From contig CAINFC010000251.1 of NCBI GenBank assembly GCA_903847975.1, forward strand, positions 1 to 64,000: 64,000 nt of DNA, in the 5' to 3' direction. Source of the DNA: an uncultured Acidobacteriota bacterium. Lineage in GTDB: Bacteria > Acidobacteriota > UBA6911 > CAINFC01. Under the pieces are notes generated by a model. It was not told the origin of the DNA. It did no database searches and saw only the letters and a list, made by a program, of their open reading frames with translations. Positions 43,473 to 51,695 of this stretch are shown here, piece after piece. Both the position numbers and the translations under genes were made by a program. Every line of letters begins with the position of its first letter. The stretch's first letter is position 1.

Positions 43473-44651
43473 GTGTCCAACCAATATCGACCTTTCATCG
43501 CCCTAACCGCTTTCCTGGCGCTGTTCGCCACCGTGGGCCTCGGCTACTACGGGCTCAGCTTTTTCTACGACTTCATGGTCCAGGAATTCGGCTGGACCCG
43601 GGGCCAGGTGACCTCCGGAAACGCGGTCGGCAAAATTCTGATCGGTCCCCTGTTCGGCTTTCTGGCCGGGTGGCTCATCGACCGCTTTGGACCGCGCCGG
43701 CTCATGCTGGCCGGGCTTTTGTTCGGCGGATGCGCTTTGGCCGGCCTGGGGTCTATCGCCACCCTTCCTTTCTTCTATCTGTTTTTTGTCATGAATTCCC
43801 TGTCGTATGTGTGCGGGGGGCCTTTGCCCAACCAGGTCCTGCTGGCCCGCTGGTTCGATCGCTCCCGAGGCGTCGCCATGGGGTTCGCCTACCTGGGAAT
43901 CGGCATCGGGGGCGCCCTGGCCCAGCCGCTGGCTCATTTCCTGACGGTGCAGTTCGGATGGCACAGCGCCCTGATTCTATTGGGAGGGCTTTTCCTCCTT
44001 ATTTCCATCCCGGCCGCCCTTTTCATTCGGGACGCGCCACCGGATTTCCGCGCTGCCGGACCCCAGAGCCCCACTCCTATCCTGCCCATATTGCGGCGCC
44101 CTTCCTTCTACATGCTGGCGGTAGGCAGCATGTGCTCCATCGGCGCCGTGGGGGGAACCATGCTGAACCTGAAGCTGTTCCTTTCCCTGGACCGCAAGCT
44201 GCCGCAGCTGGAAATCGCCGGGATGCTTTCCCTGGTGCTGATCTTCTCGCTGGCCGGGCGCATCCTGATGGGATTTCTGGCGGACCGCATCCCCAAAAAA
44301 TATGTCATGCTCATCATCTACCTGCTGGTGGCCGGGGCACTGCCGTTGCTGCTGCTCCCCCAGCCGCCGCTGGTCCTTTTCGCTGTCATTTTCGGGATCG
44401 GGCTCGGCGGAGACTACATGATCATCCCCCTGATGGCCGCCGATCTCTTCGGGGTGCGCGTCATGGGCCGGGTGATGGGCATCGTCCTGACCGCAGACGG
44501 AGTTGCGGAGGCGGTGGTTCCCTGGGTGGTCGGCGGGCTGCGGGACACTACGGGGAGCTATGCCTACGGCTTTTCTTTTCTGATTTTTCTGGCCGCCGCC
44601 GGAGCGGCGGTCATTGCCTTTCTGCCAAAAAAGGGGATGCCAAACGAATGA
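43473..44651 (+). CDS. MFS transporter coupled to the acyltransferase-ligase gene
   Basis: A 392-residue major facilitator protein with 12 predicted membrane helices and the loop 2-3 motif GWLIDRFGPRRLM. It resembles monocarboxylate/oxalate-formate-type carriers (GGPLPNQVLLARWFDRSRGVAMGFAYLGIGIGG). A GTG at 43473 preceded by AAAGGA is the start. The stop overlaps the start of the next gene (ATGA at 44648-44651). In E. coli the lysophospholipid flippase LplT (also MFS) precedes aas, so a similar lipid role is possible. The sequence type argues for an organic anion carrier instead. Confidence 0.85.
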   Translation: MSNQYRPFIALTAFLALFATVGLGYYGLSFFYDFMVQEFGWTRGQVTSGNAVGKILIGPLFGFLAGWLIDRFGPRRLMLAGLLFGGCALAGLGSIATLPFFYLFFVMNSLSYVCGGPLPNQVLLARWFDRSRGVAMGFAYLGIGIGGALAQPLAHFLTVQFGWHSALILLGGLFLLISIPAALFIRDAPPDFRAAGPQSPTPILPILRRPSFYMLAVGSMCSIGAVGGTMLNLKLFLSLDRKLPQLEIAGMLSLVLIFSLAGRILMGFLADRIPKKYVMLIIYLLVAGALPLLLLPQPPLVLFAVIFGIGLGGDYMIIPLMAADLFGVRVMGRVMGIVLTADGVAEAVVPWVVGGLRDTTGSYAYGFSFLIFLAAAGAAVIAFLPKKGMPNE

Positions 44652-47332
44652 GCCCGATAAATCGCAATCCCTTTCCCTCCTCCCTGTGGGGCTACCTGTA
44701 CGTTCTCCTGGTACAGACCCTGTTGCCCTTGCGCTACCGGATCCGCACCACCGGCCTTAAGGAGGTGGCCCGAAAGGGAAGAAGCAAAATTCTTTTCCTG
44801 CCCAACCACCCGGCGCTGATCGACCCGGTGGCGGTTCTGTCCCTCCTCTACCCCGGGTTCCGGCCCCGCTCCCTGGCGGACGAATACCAGATCAACCGCC
44901 CGCTGATTTCCTTTTTTTCCAGGAAGATGGGAGTGCTGCCGCTGCCCAACCTGGAACGGCAGGGCCTGGAAGGCATGGAGCGGACCCGCACCGTGCTGCA
45001 GGAAGCCATCGCCGGCCTGGCCCGGGGCGAAAATCTTCTCCTGTACCCCTCCGGACGAATCAAGCGCCAGAAGGAGGAAAAAATCGGGGCGGCCAGCGCG
45101 GTCAAAACGATCCTGACCGCGGTTCCCGACGCTCGCATCGTAATGGTTTGCCAGAGCGGGTTCTGGGGGAGCCAGTTCAGCTTCGGATTCAACGGCACGC
45201 GCCCGGACGCGGGACGCGTCCTGCTGAGCGGAATCAGGACCCTGCTGCTGAACGGCGTCTTCTTCCTGCCCCGCCGGAAGGTAACCTGCGAGCTAATCGA
45301 GCCGGACGATTTCCCGCGGGACGCCGACCTGCTCTCCATGAACCGGTGGATGGAAGACTTCTACAATCGCCAGATGCAGCCGAACACCTACGTTCCCTAC
45401 CGGTTCTGGGAGCGGGGTAAAGCCCAGGTGATTCCGGAACCGGCTCACTCCGGCATGTCGGGGGACCTGAGCTCCGTGCCGGAAAGCATCCAGCTGCAGG
45501 TCCTGCAAAAACTTGCCGAGCAGAGCGGCCACCCCTCTCCCGCTCCCGGACACTACCTCGCCCAGGATCTCGGCATGGACAGCCTGGCAATCGCCGAACT
45601 GGTCGCCTGGATCTCCACGGAGTTCGGACATTCCCTGGGAACCCCGGAAAGCCTGAAAACGGTATCGGACGTAATCCTGGCTGCCGCCGGGAAAGGCTTT
45701 TCCGCCCTCGAATCGGACCTGAAATCGCCCAGCATCCAATGGTGCCGGCAGGCGGTGAACCAGTCTCCCCTCCCCATCCTGCGCGGGGAAACGATCACCC
45801 AGGTCTTTGTAAGACAGGCCCGACGCCGCCCCAACCGCATTATCGCCACCGATCAGCGCAGCGGAGAAGTGACCTACCGGCGCATCACCACCGGGATTCT
45901 TCTGCTTCGGCCAATCCTGGAAAAAATCGCCGGGCCGTACATCGGAATCATGCTGCCCGCCTCCGTCGGGGCCGCCCTTTTCTACATTTCCACGCTGTTT
46001 TCGGGCAAAACCCCGGTCATGCTCAACTGGACCACCGGATCCCGGCATCTGGGCCACTCCATCCGGCTGCTCGGAATATCCAAAGTGATTACCTCGCGCG
46101 CCCTGATCCTGAAGCTGGCTTCCCAGGGAATCCAGCTTCAGGAACTGGAAGCCCATTTCCTTTACGCCGAGGATCTGCTGCCCCGGTTTTCCCGCTTTCA
46201 GAAGCTGATCGCCCTTTGCCGGTCCTACTTCTCCTGGCAGCAGCTGGCCGGCCGCCGGCCGCCGGAAACGGCCGTGGTTCTTTTCACCAGCGGATCGGAA
46301 AGCCTTCCCAAGGCGGTCCCCCTTTCCCACGCCAACATCCTGTCGAATGTTTACGCCTTGGCTTGCGACATCGTCCCGCTGAAAAACAGCGATGTTTTTC
46401 TGGGGATGCTGCCTCCATTTCACTCCTTCGGGATGACCGCCAATCTCATTACCTGCCTCTGCCTTGGAATTCCGACCGTCTTCCATCCCAACCCGATGGA
46501 ATCAACCGTGCTGGCCGCACTGATCGAATCGTTCCAGTGCTCCATCCTGATCGGCACTCCCACTTTTCTCAACGGGATCGTCCGGGCAGCCCGTCCGGAG
46601 CAGCTGCGCTCCCTGCGCCTGGCCGTCACCGGGGCGGAACGATGTCCCGAGTCCCTGTACGAAGCCATCCGGAAATTCTGCCCCCAGGCGCGGATCCTGG
46701 AAGGATACGGCATCACGGAATGCTCACCGGTCATTTCCGCCAATCAATGGGAGTGGCAAATCGAGGGCAGCATCGGCTGGCTGCTACCCAATTTTGAAGG
46801 CATGATCGTTCACCCGGAGACCCTGAAGCCGGTCCCGGTGGGAGAAAAAGGGCTGCTGCTGGTCCGCGGGCCCTGCGTATTTTCCGGCTACCTGCACTAT
46901 GAAGGAGAGTCGCCTTTTGTGGAAATCCAAGGGAACCGCTGGTACCGGACCGGGGACCTGGTGCGCCAGGACCCCTATGGCGCCCTGTTTTTCGAAGGCC
47001 GGCTGAAGCGGTTCGTCAAGCTGGGGGGCGAAATGATATCCCTTCCGGCAATCGAATCGGTGCTCAGCCGGCATTTTCCACCCGACGAAAAGAGCGGGCC
47101 TCAAATTGCCGTCGAGTCCCTGGGGCGCAACGAGGAGCCGGAAATCACCCTGTTCTCCTGCGGGGAACAGGATCGCACGCGCATCAACCAGCTGCTGCGC
47201 GATGCCGGGCTGAGCGCGCTGCACAATATCCGCCAAATCATTGTGGTGGAATCCATCCCTCTGCTGGGCACCGGCAAAACCGATTACCGGAAGCTGAAAG
47301 AGGAGTACGCCTCTTCCCGGCCGGCGACTTAG
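44648..47332 (+). CDS. Acyltransferase - acyl carrier - acyl-ACP synthetase fusion (Aas-like)
   Basis: An 894-residue three-part protein. Residues about 40-260 form a PlsC-type acyltransferase with the HX4D motif (H54 to D59 in NHPALID) and YPSGR. Residues about 275-345 form an acyl-carrier domain with the phosphopantetheine serine S312 in LGMDSLAIAEL. Residues about 380-890 form an AMP-forming ligase (VVLFTSGSESLPKAVPLSH, EGYGITECSP, YRTGDLV, lysine in LGTGKTDYRK). The E. coli Aas has only the first and last parts and reacylates lysophospholipids; the built-in carrier could hold the activated acyl chain. Translationally coupled to the MFS gene upstream. Reaction and substrate are inferred. 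Confidence 0.88.
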   Translation: MSPINRNPFPSSLWGYLYVLLVQTLLPLRYRIRTTGLKEVARKGRSKILFLPNHPALIDPVAVLSLLYPGFRPRSLADEYQINRPLISFFSRKMGVLPLPNLERQGLEGMERTRTVLQEAIAGLARGENLLLYPSGRIKRQKEEKIGAASAVKTILTAVPDARIVMVCQSGFWGSQFSFGFNGTRPDAGRVLLSGIRTLLLNGVFFLPRRKVTCELIEPDDFPRDADLLSMNRWMEDFYNRQMQPNTYVPYRFWERGKAQVIPEPAHSGMSGDLSSVPESIQLQVLQKLAEQSGHPSPAPGHYLAQDLGMDSLAIAELVAWISTEFGHSLGTPESLKTVSDVILAAAGKGFSALESDLKSPSIQWCRQAVNQSPLPILRGETITQVFVRQARRRPNRIIATDQRSGEVTYRRITTGILLLRPILEKIAGPYIGIMLPASVGAALFYISTLFSGKTPVMLNWTTGSRHLGHSIRLLGISKVITSRALILKLASQGIQLQELEAHFLYAEDLLPRFSRFQKLIALCRSYFSWQQLAGRRPPETAVVLFTSGSESLPKAVPLSHANILSNVYALACDIVPLKNSDVFLGMLPPFHSFGMTANLITCLCLGIPTVFHPNPMESTVLAALIESFQCSILIGTPTFLNGIVRAARPEQLRSLRLAVTGAERCPESLYEAIRKFCPQARILEGYGITECSPVISANQWEWQIEGSIGWLLPNFEGMIVHPETLKPVPVGEKGLLLVRGPCVFSGYLHYEGESPFVEIQGNRWYRTGDLVRQDPYGALFFEGRLKRFVKLGGEMISLPAIESVLSRHFPPDEKSGPQIAVESLGRNEEPEITLFSCGEQDRTRINQLLRDAGLSALHNIRQIIVVESIPLLGTGKTDYRKLKEEYASSRPAT

Positions 47333-47333
47333 G

Positions 47334-47378
47334 CTTCCGGGCAGGAGCCCAAACGGATTCGGGCTCCTGCCCGGGAAG
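47334..47378 (+). terminator. Long stable intergenic hairpin
   Basis: CTTCC-GGGCAGGAGCCC pairs with GGGCTCCTGCCCGGGAAG with a single bulge around an AAACGGATTC loop, directly after the stop of the fusion gene. There is no T-run, so it is a Rho-type or partial terminator before the EEP gene 27 bp on. Confidence 0.6.
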
Positions 47379-47404
47379 AGAAGAATGGAAGCTTGGGAGG
47401 TAAT

Positions 47405-48238
47405 ATGAATTGGAAACGCCTGGCACTTATTCCGGCTCTGGCCGGCCTTTTTATCCTGGCCCCTGTGGCCCGGACGTTGCGGGTCATGACCTTCAACGTG
47501 AGATATCCGTCTCCCGGCGACGGCAGCAATCTCTGGGACCTGCGGCGCGACCTGCTGGTTCGGACCATCCACAAATTCCGGCCCGACATTCTCGGCACCC
47601 AGGAACTGTTTCAGCTCCAGGGGGAGTACATCGCCGGGAAGCTTCCGGGATATGCCTGGTTTGGCATCAGCCGCTACGGAAACCATGAAAACGAGCACAT
47701 GGGAATTTTTTACCGCAAGGACCGTTTTCGCATTGTGGACTCCGGCAACTTCTGGCTTTCCCAGACGCCGGATGTTCCCGGCAGCCAGTCCTGGGGAACC
47801 GACCTGCCCCGGATGGTCACCTGGGCCCTGTTTGAAACCGGGGGGAAACAGCGGTTCTACTTTTTCAATACCCATTTCCCGCACCGGCAGCAGGACGCCG
47901 CCGCCCGCCTGGAATGCGCCAGGGTGCTCGCGGACAGGCTGAAGCAGCTTCCCGGGGAAGTGCCCGTGGTGCTGACCGGGGACTTCAATACCGGCGCCGA
48001 CAGCGAGCCTTACGGGATTCTTACCGGGGATTTGCAGGACGCCTGGAAGAGTGCGGCGATCAGAACCGGTCCGGAAGGGACGACGCACGGCTTCTCCGGA
48101 ACGCCCGGGCGCCGCCGCATCGACTGGATTCTATATCGCGGGTTCCGGGGAACGAAGCAGGCGGAAACCGTCGTTTATCATAAGGGAAAGAGCTACCCTT
48201 CCGATCATTTCCCGGTAACCGCCATCCTGTACCGCTGA
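47405..48238 (+). CDS. Endonuclease/exonuclease/phosphatase-family hydrolase, exported
   Basis: A 277-residue protein of the EEP superfamily (Mg-dependent phosphodiesterases such as sphingomyelinases, sugar-phosphate phosphatases and DNase I). Motifs are VMTFNVRY, ILGTQELFQLQ (the metal glutamate), FFNTHFPH, VVLTGDFNTG and SDHFPV with the catalytic histidine. A hydrophobic N-terminus (about 5-22) suggests secretion. GGGAGG precedes ATG 47405. Substrate unknown. Confidence 0.88.
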   Translation: MNWKRLALIPALAGLFILAPVARTLRVMTFNVRYPSPGDGSNLWDLRRDLLVRTIHKFRPDILGTQELFQLQGEYIAGKLPGYAWFGISRYGNHENEHMGIFYRKDRFRIVDSGNFWLSQTPDVPGSQSWGTDLPRMVTWALFETGGKQRFYFFNTHFPHRQQDAAARLECARVLADRLKQLPGEVPVVLTGDFNTGADSEPYGILTGDLQDAWKSAAIRTGPEGTTHGFSGTPGRRRIDWILYRGFRGTKQAETVVYHKGKSYPSDHFPVTAILYR

Positions 48239-48263
48239 TCCCGGAGCGGACAGCGACCTGCAC

Positions 48264-48354
48264 CTTTCTTTCGCTGTTCTTCCCGATCTCCCTGTCTTCC
48301 TGTAAGCACGGCCGTTTTACAGGAAGACGGGAAGACCAGGAAGGAAAAAAGAAG
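48264..48354. repeat. Family B hairpin repeat, copy 4
   Basis: Near-perfect inner arms GTCTTCCTGTAA and TTACAGGAAGAC around a CACGGCCGT-type loop, with extended pyrimidine and purine arms. Located after the EEP-hydrolase gene, probably terminating it. Confidence 0.8.
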
Positions 48355-48528
48355 CCCTCTCAGGGAAGATAGCCCGATTCCGGTAGCTGCGATCACAAAG
48401 CAGCCACTTTCCGCTCGCATCCTTTAAGATCGTGTAGAATGGCCGATAGGATGAATGGACAGCACCAAAAAACTTTTTTACAGTTCAAAACAGGGAAACC
48501 GGTCCGCTGAGGACCAAGAGGTGGCAAC

Positions 48529-48828
48529 ATGCCGATCATCAACAGCGCATCCTCCACGGCGATGCAGTCCTGGCAGCAGGCCCTGAGTGTTACCGCGAAC
48601 AACGTGGCTAACGTGAACACGGAAGGGTTCGAGCCGCAGCGCCCCATGTTTCAGGAAACGGAGCAGGGAGGGGTTATGGTAACTGCCGAGCCTACCGGGG
48701 AAAGCCGGGTTTCCATCAGCGAAGAGGCAGTTCGCCTCTCCATGATTTCCCGTGGTTCGGAAGCCAACCTGAAGGCCATCAAAGTACAGGATGAAACCAG
48801 CGGAACTCTGCTGAACATGGTTGGATGA
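48529..48828 (+). CDS. Minimal flagellar-rod-like protein (FlgC/FlgG ends only)
   Basis: A 99-residue protein consisting of only the two conserved ends of axial rod/hook proteins. The N-terminal rod motif is LSVTANNVANVNTEGFEPQR (about 18-37). The C-terminal helix is EEAVRLSMISRGSEANLKAI and continues to GTLLNMVG (about 64-99). FlgC is about 135-150 residues, so the variable core is nearly absent. GAGGTGG precedes the ATG. No other flagellar gene lies within the window. It may be a functional short FlgC relative, a protein of a non-flagellar assembly, or a remnant; the intact frame argues against decay. Confidence 0.8.
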   Translation: MPIINSASSTAMQSWQQALSVTANNVANVNTEGFEPQRPMFQETEQGGVMVTAEPTGESRVSISEEAVRLSMISRGSEANLKAIKVQDETSGTLLNMVG

Positions 48829-48895
48829 TGGACCTGCCGGCGATCCTGCCCCTGATCCCTCCGTTGCAGGGGCGGATCGCCGGTCCGGGTTTTGT

Positions 48896-49930
48896 TCAGC
48901 GCCGCCCCGGACCGGCGCGGTTCAGCTGGTGGCGCAAATAGGCGCAGATGATGAGGCCATCGGTCCAGTTGAAGGGAAAGCGCCCCAGGGTATAGTGGCC
49001 GCAGGGCAGATGGATCTGCCGAAGGGGCACCCGACAGCGGCGGGACTCTCTTACGAAATCGCGGGTCTGTTCCGGCAGAAAAGTGTAGTCGTAGCGGGCG
49101 GAAATGAGCAGCGCGGGGCGCTTCTGCCCCTGCAGCCTTTCGATCAGAGGCCAAGGACTTATCGCCGCCCAGAATCCGCGCAGTTCCTCCAGGCTGATCT
49201 CCCCCTCGATCCCCTCCCGCACGTGGGGGGTGGTATTTCCGTACCAGACCACATCGGCAAACCAGCTGCTGCCGAGGTTGTAAACCACGGAGGCAATCCG
49301 CGGTTCGTGGACGAAAGCCAGAAAGCCGATGCAGGCTCCCAGGCTCGTTCCGCTCAGCCCGATCGGACCATGTCCCTGGCGAATCAGCCACTCGACCGCC
49401 AGCCGCACATCCAGAACCGCCTGGCGGTTGGCCTGCAGGGTGCGGCCGATATTGGCATCCACGATATAGTCGGCGCGATTCAGGCCGATGGGGCGGCGGC
49501 GCTCATGATACGGGAGGCTGAGCCGCAGGGCGCTCAGCCCGAAGCGATTCATCAGCCGGCAGAGGGTCAGGTGACTTTCCTCATCCGCGTTCCACTGCGG
49601 CAGGACCACCACCGCCGCCCTGCTTTTACGGCAGGGGAAATAGCGGGCGTAGACCGTGTTGTTCTCCGGGTAGGGGCTTTGCACGGCGCTGCGGAACTCC
49701 AGCACGCCATCCCGCAACCGGAAATCCGGTACCTCCGTGAAGGAATAAAAATCCGCGGAATTTCGAAGGGCGTCCCGGGAATAACGCCGCATTTCCTGCC
49801 GGGGATCGGACTGCGGATCGATTCCCTCCAGAAATTCCAGCCCCCAGTCAAACGGACGCTTGCGGCGGGTGGTAACCCGCAGGTTGAGCTCCTGCTCCCA
49901 TTCCGTCATCCACCGACCGAAAAATCCCAT
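48896..49930 (-). CDS. Alpha/beta hydrolase (Abhydrolase_18-like)
   Basis: A protein of about 344 residues with an alpha/beta-hydrolase core. The nucleophile elbow is LSGTSLGA, an aspartate lies in ISARYDYTFLP and the histidine in PCGHYTLGRFPF. ATG 49930 is chosen because the longer frame (to 50017) would overlap the upstream gene. It has no signal peptide. It follows the Spy-like gene by 10 bp in the sigma-factor cluster. Substrate unknown. Confidence 0.78.
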   Translation of the reverse strand: MGFFGRWMTEWEQELNLRVTTRRKRPFDWGLEFLEGIDPQSDPRQEMRRYSRDALRNSADFYSFTEVPDFRLRDGVLEFRSAVQSPYPENNTVYARYFPCRKSRAAVVVLPQWNADEESHLTLCRLMNRFGLSALRLSLPYHERRRPIGLNRADYIVDANIGRTLQANRQAVLDVRLAVEWLIRQGHGPIGLSGTSLGACIGFLAFVHEPRIASVVYNLGSSWFADVVWYGNTTPHVREGIEGEISLEELRGFWAAISPWPLIERLQGQKRPALLISARYDYTFLPEQTRDFVRESRRCRVPLRQIHLPCGHYTLGRFPFNWTDGLIICAYLRHQLNRAGPGRR

Positions 49931-49940
49931 GGGGTCGCGG

Positions 49941-50432
49941 TCAGGGATTCGGATTGGACTCGGGAAGCGGTTCCTGGCCTGGGCGGGACGGCTTGAGGCG
50001 CTGTCGGGGAACGGCACCCGGCAGACGACCGGCTTCTTCCCGTCGGGCGCGAATTCCCTGGAGCTTCTGCCACTGCTCCCGGGTAATCATCTTGCGGATG
50101 TCCACCAGCATGGCGACCATGGCGCGAGCCATCCGGGCCCGGGCGGATTCCAGACGGTCCGCCTGGGCCAGAACCTTCTCCTTGTCGGGCGAATCGCTGT
50201 CCATCAAGGTACCCAGATCCACCTGTTCCTTTTCCACCGCCGCTTTCAGGTCGATCATCGCCCTGGCGTTCAGGCGGTAGAGGTTTTCGATCTGATCGAT
50301 CTGATCGTTGCGCAGCCCCACCTCACGGATCACCGGTTCCAGCCGCCACCATTTTCCTGCCGGCAGGCTCTGGGAAGCCAGTGTTTCCGCTGCAAGAAGA
50401 AGAAAAAACAGTCCTACCATAAATCTCTTCAT
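49941..50432 (-). CDS. Spy/CpxP-like periplasmic protein
   Basis: A 163-residue protein with a signal peptide (about 1-20, cut near LAS-Q). The helical mature part has the LTxxQ-type signature (GLRNDQIDQIENL and ITREQWQKLQGI) of periplasmic stress/chaperone proteins such as Spy and CpxP. ATG 50432 has AAGGAG just upstream; the longer open frame is a shadow of the anti-sigma gene. The proline-rich C-terminal tail (about 140-163) is unusual. Lies 50 bp after the anti-sigma gene, so probably part of an ECF-controlled envelope-stress unit. Confidence 0.8.
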   Translation of the reverse strand: MKRFMVGLFFLLLAAETLASQSLPAGKWWRLEPVIREVGLRNDQIDQIENLYRLNARAMIDLKAAVEKEQVDLGTLMDSDSPDKEKVLAQADRLESARARMARAMVAMLVDIRKMITREQWQKLQGIRARREEAGRLPGAVPRQRLKPSRPGQEPLPESNPNP

Positions 50433-50482
50433 GTCCGACTCCTTCCCGGGCCCCAACTTGCCCGGCAGGCTTTTCTCTTTTG

Positions 50483-50974
50483 TCACGGCTGGTCCTCTTC
50501 GAAAAACAGCTCGCCGAGTTCCCCTCCCGGCGATTGCCCGAGGAGCCGGTCGATATCCGTCCAGAGCTGGTCTTCCGTAGAATCTTCGGCAAAATCGGCG
50601 ATGAAATTGGCGGCCAGCTCGACCTGATCCGGAAGCACCGGATTCCATTGGTTTCCATACCACCCGACCAGACAGGCCATTATCACAGTCCCGGCCAAAG
50701 CCAGAAAAGGCCTCCAGAGGAAAAGACCTCCGGAAGCGGCCGAATCCCGAATTTCCGACCGGATTTTTGTTTCGAATTTCTGCCAGAAAACTTCCGGCAG
50801 GCCATCGACGGTTTTCCCGGCACGTTGGCCCTGCTCCCGGAAAACAGCCTGCCAGCGGAGGCCTTCCTGCCGGCACAGGGGACAATCGTTCCAGTGCCGT
50901 AAGGCTTCGTCCCCGGCGCCCTCCCCGGAAAGACAGGACCAAAGTTCCGCCAAATCAAGATGTTTCGCTTTCAT
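50483..50974 (-). CDS. Membrane anti-sigma factor
   Basis: A 163-residue protein with a short N-terminal cytoplasmic domain carrying a zinc-finger-like H-x3-C-x2-C motif (HWNDCPLC, near 27-34) and one transmembrane helix (about 87-106). A periplasmic tail follows. It lies 34 bp downstream of an ECF sigma gene, the usual position of the cognate anti-sigma factor. The start MKAKHLDL at 50974 is chosen to avoid overlap with the sigma gene. Confidence 0.83.
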   Translation of the reverse strand: MKAKHLDLAELWSCLSGEGAGDEALRHWNDCPLCRQEGLRWQAVFREQGQRAGKTVDGLPEVFWQKFETKIRSEIRDSAASGGLFLWRPFLALAGTVIMACLVGWYGNQWNPVLPDQVELAANFIADFAEDSTEDQLWTDIDRLLGQSPGGELGELFFEEDQP

Positions 50975-51008
50975 GTTGTTTCGGCCCGTGCCTTTTTTCC
51001 CTCTTAAG

Positions 51009-51662
51009 TCATCCGGCCCAACGCGAGGATTGCTCCGGGGCCAGGTCCGCCAGAAGGCCACGAAGCTGCATCCGGGCACGATGGGCCTGGACCTTTACCG
51101 TGCCCGGTTCCATCCCCAGGATCCGGCCAATCTCAACCACGGAAAGCCCCTCCAGGTAAAGGAGCACAAATACGCTCTTCTGACGGGGAGAAAGCTTTTC
51201 CAGCGCTTTCTGCAACCGGCTGCCAATCTCCTTCTGCCATACGGTTTCGTACTGCCGGGCTTCCACCCCCAGCCGGTCCAGCTCGCTTTTCTGCTCCTCC
51301 TCCCGGCCCGCCTTTTCGCGGCGGGCCAGCGGTGAAAAAAACAGCCGCCAGCGCCGCTGCTTCATGCAGTCCAGGCAGAGATGCGAGACGATACGGGAAA
51401 GCCAGGTGCCGACGGCCGCCTCCCCCCGAAACCCGAACCGGCTCTTATACGCCCGCAGAAAAGCCTCCTGAACCACCTGCTCCGCCTCCGATAAATTCCC
51501 CAGCATGTGCAGCGCAAGTCGGAGAAGTTTTCTCTGGAACAGGGGAACCAGCCGTCCGAACTCTTCCGCATCGTCGGAAAGCAGCCAGCCGCGCAACCGG
51601 GATTCCTCGATGGCGGAACCTGTTCCCTTCTCCGGGATAGTCTCTTCGCTCACATTCTTCAT
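51009..51662 (-). CDS. ECF RNA polymerase sigma factor
   Basis: A 217-residue ECF sigma-70 factor: sigma-2 region with the RpoE-type segment GNLSEAEQVVQEAFLRAYK (about 55-73) and the -10-reading stretch GTWLSRIVSHLCLD. Sigma-4 carries the helix-turn-helix LSVVEIGRILGMEPGTVKVQ (about 173-192). It directs transcription of a stress or envelope regulon and is followed by its probable anti-sigma factor. It starts 33 bp downstream of the fucose-isomerase-like gene on the same strand. Confidence 0.93.
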   Translation of the reverse strand: MKNVSEETIPEKGTGSAIEESRLRGWLLSDDAEEFGRLVPLFQRKLLRLALHMLGNLSEAEQVVQEAFLRAYKSRFGFRGEAAVGTWLSRIVSHLCLDCMKQRRWRLFFSPLARREKAGREEEQKSELDRLGVEARQYETVWQKEIGSRLQKALEKLSPRQKSVFVLLYLEGLSVVEIGRILGMEPGTVKVQAHRARMQLRGLLADLAPEQSSRWAG

Positions 51663-51695
51663 AGACGAGGAAGCCCGGCTGCGGTTTACGGCAAT

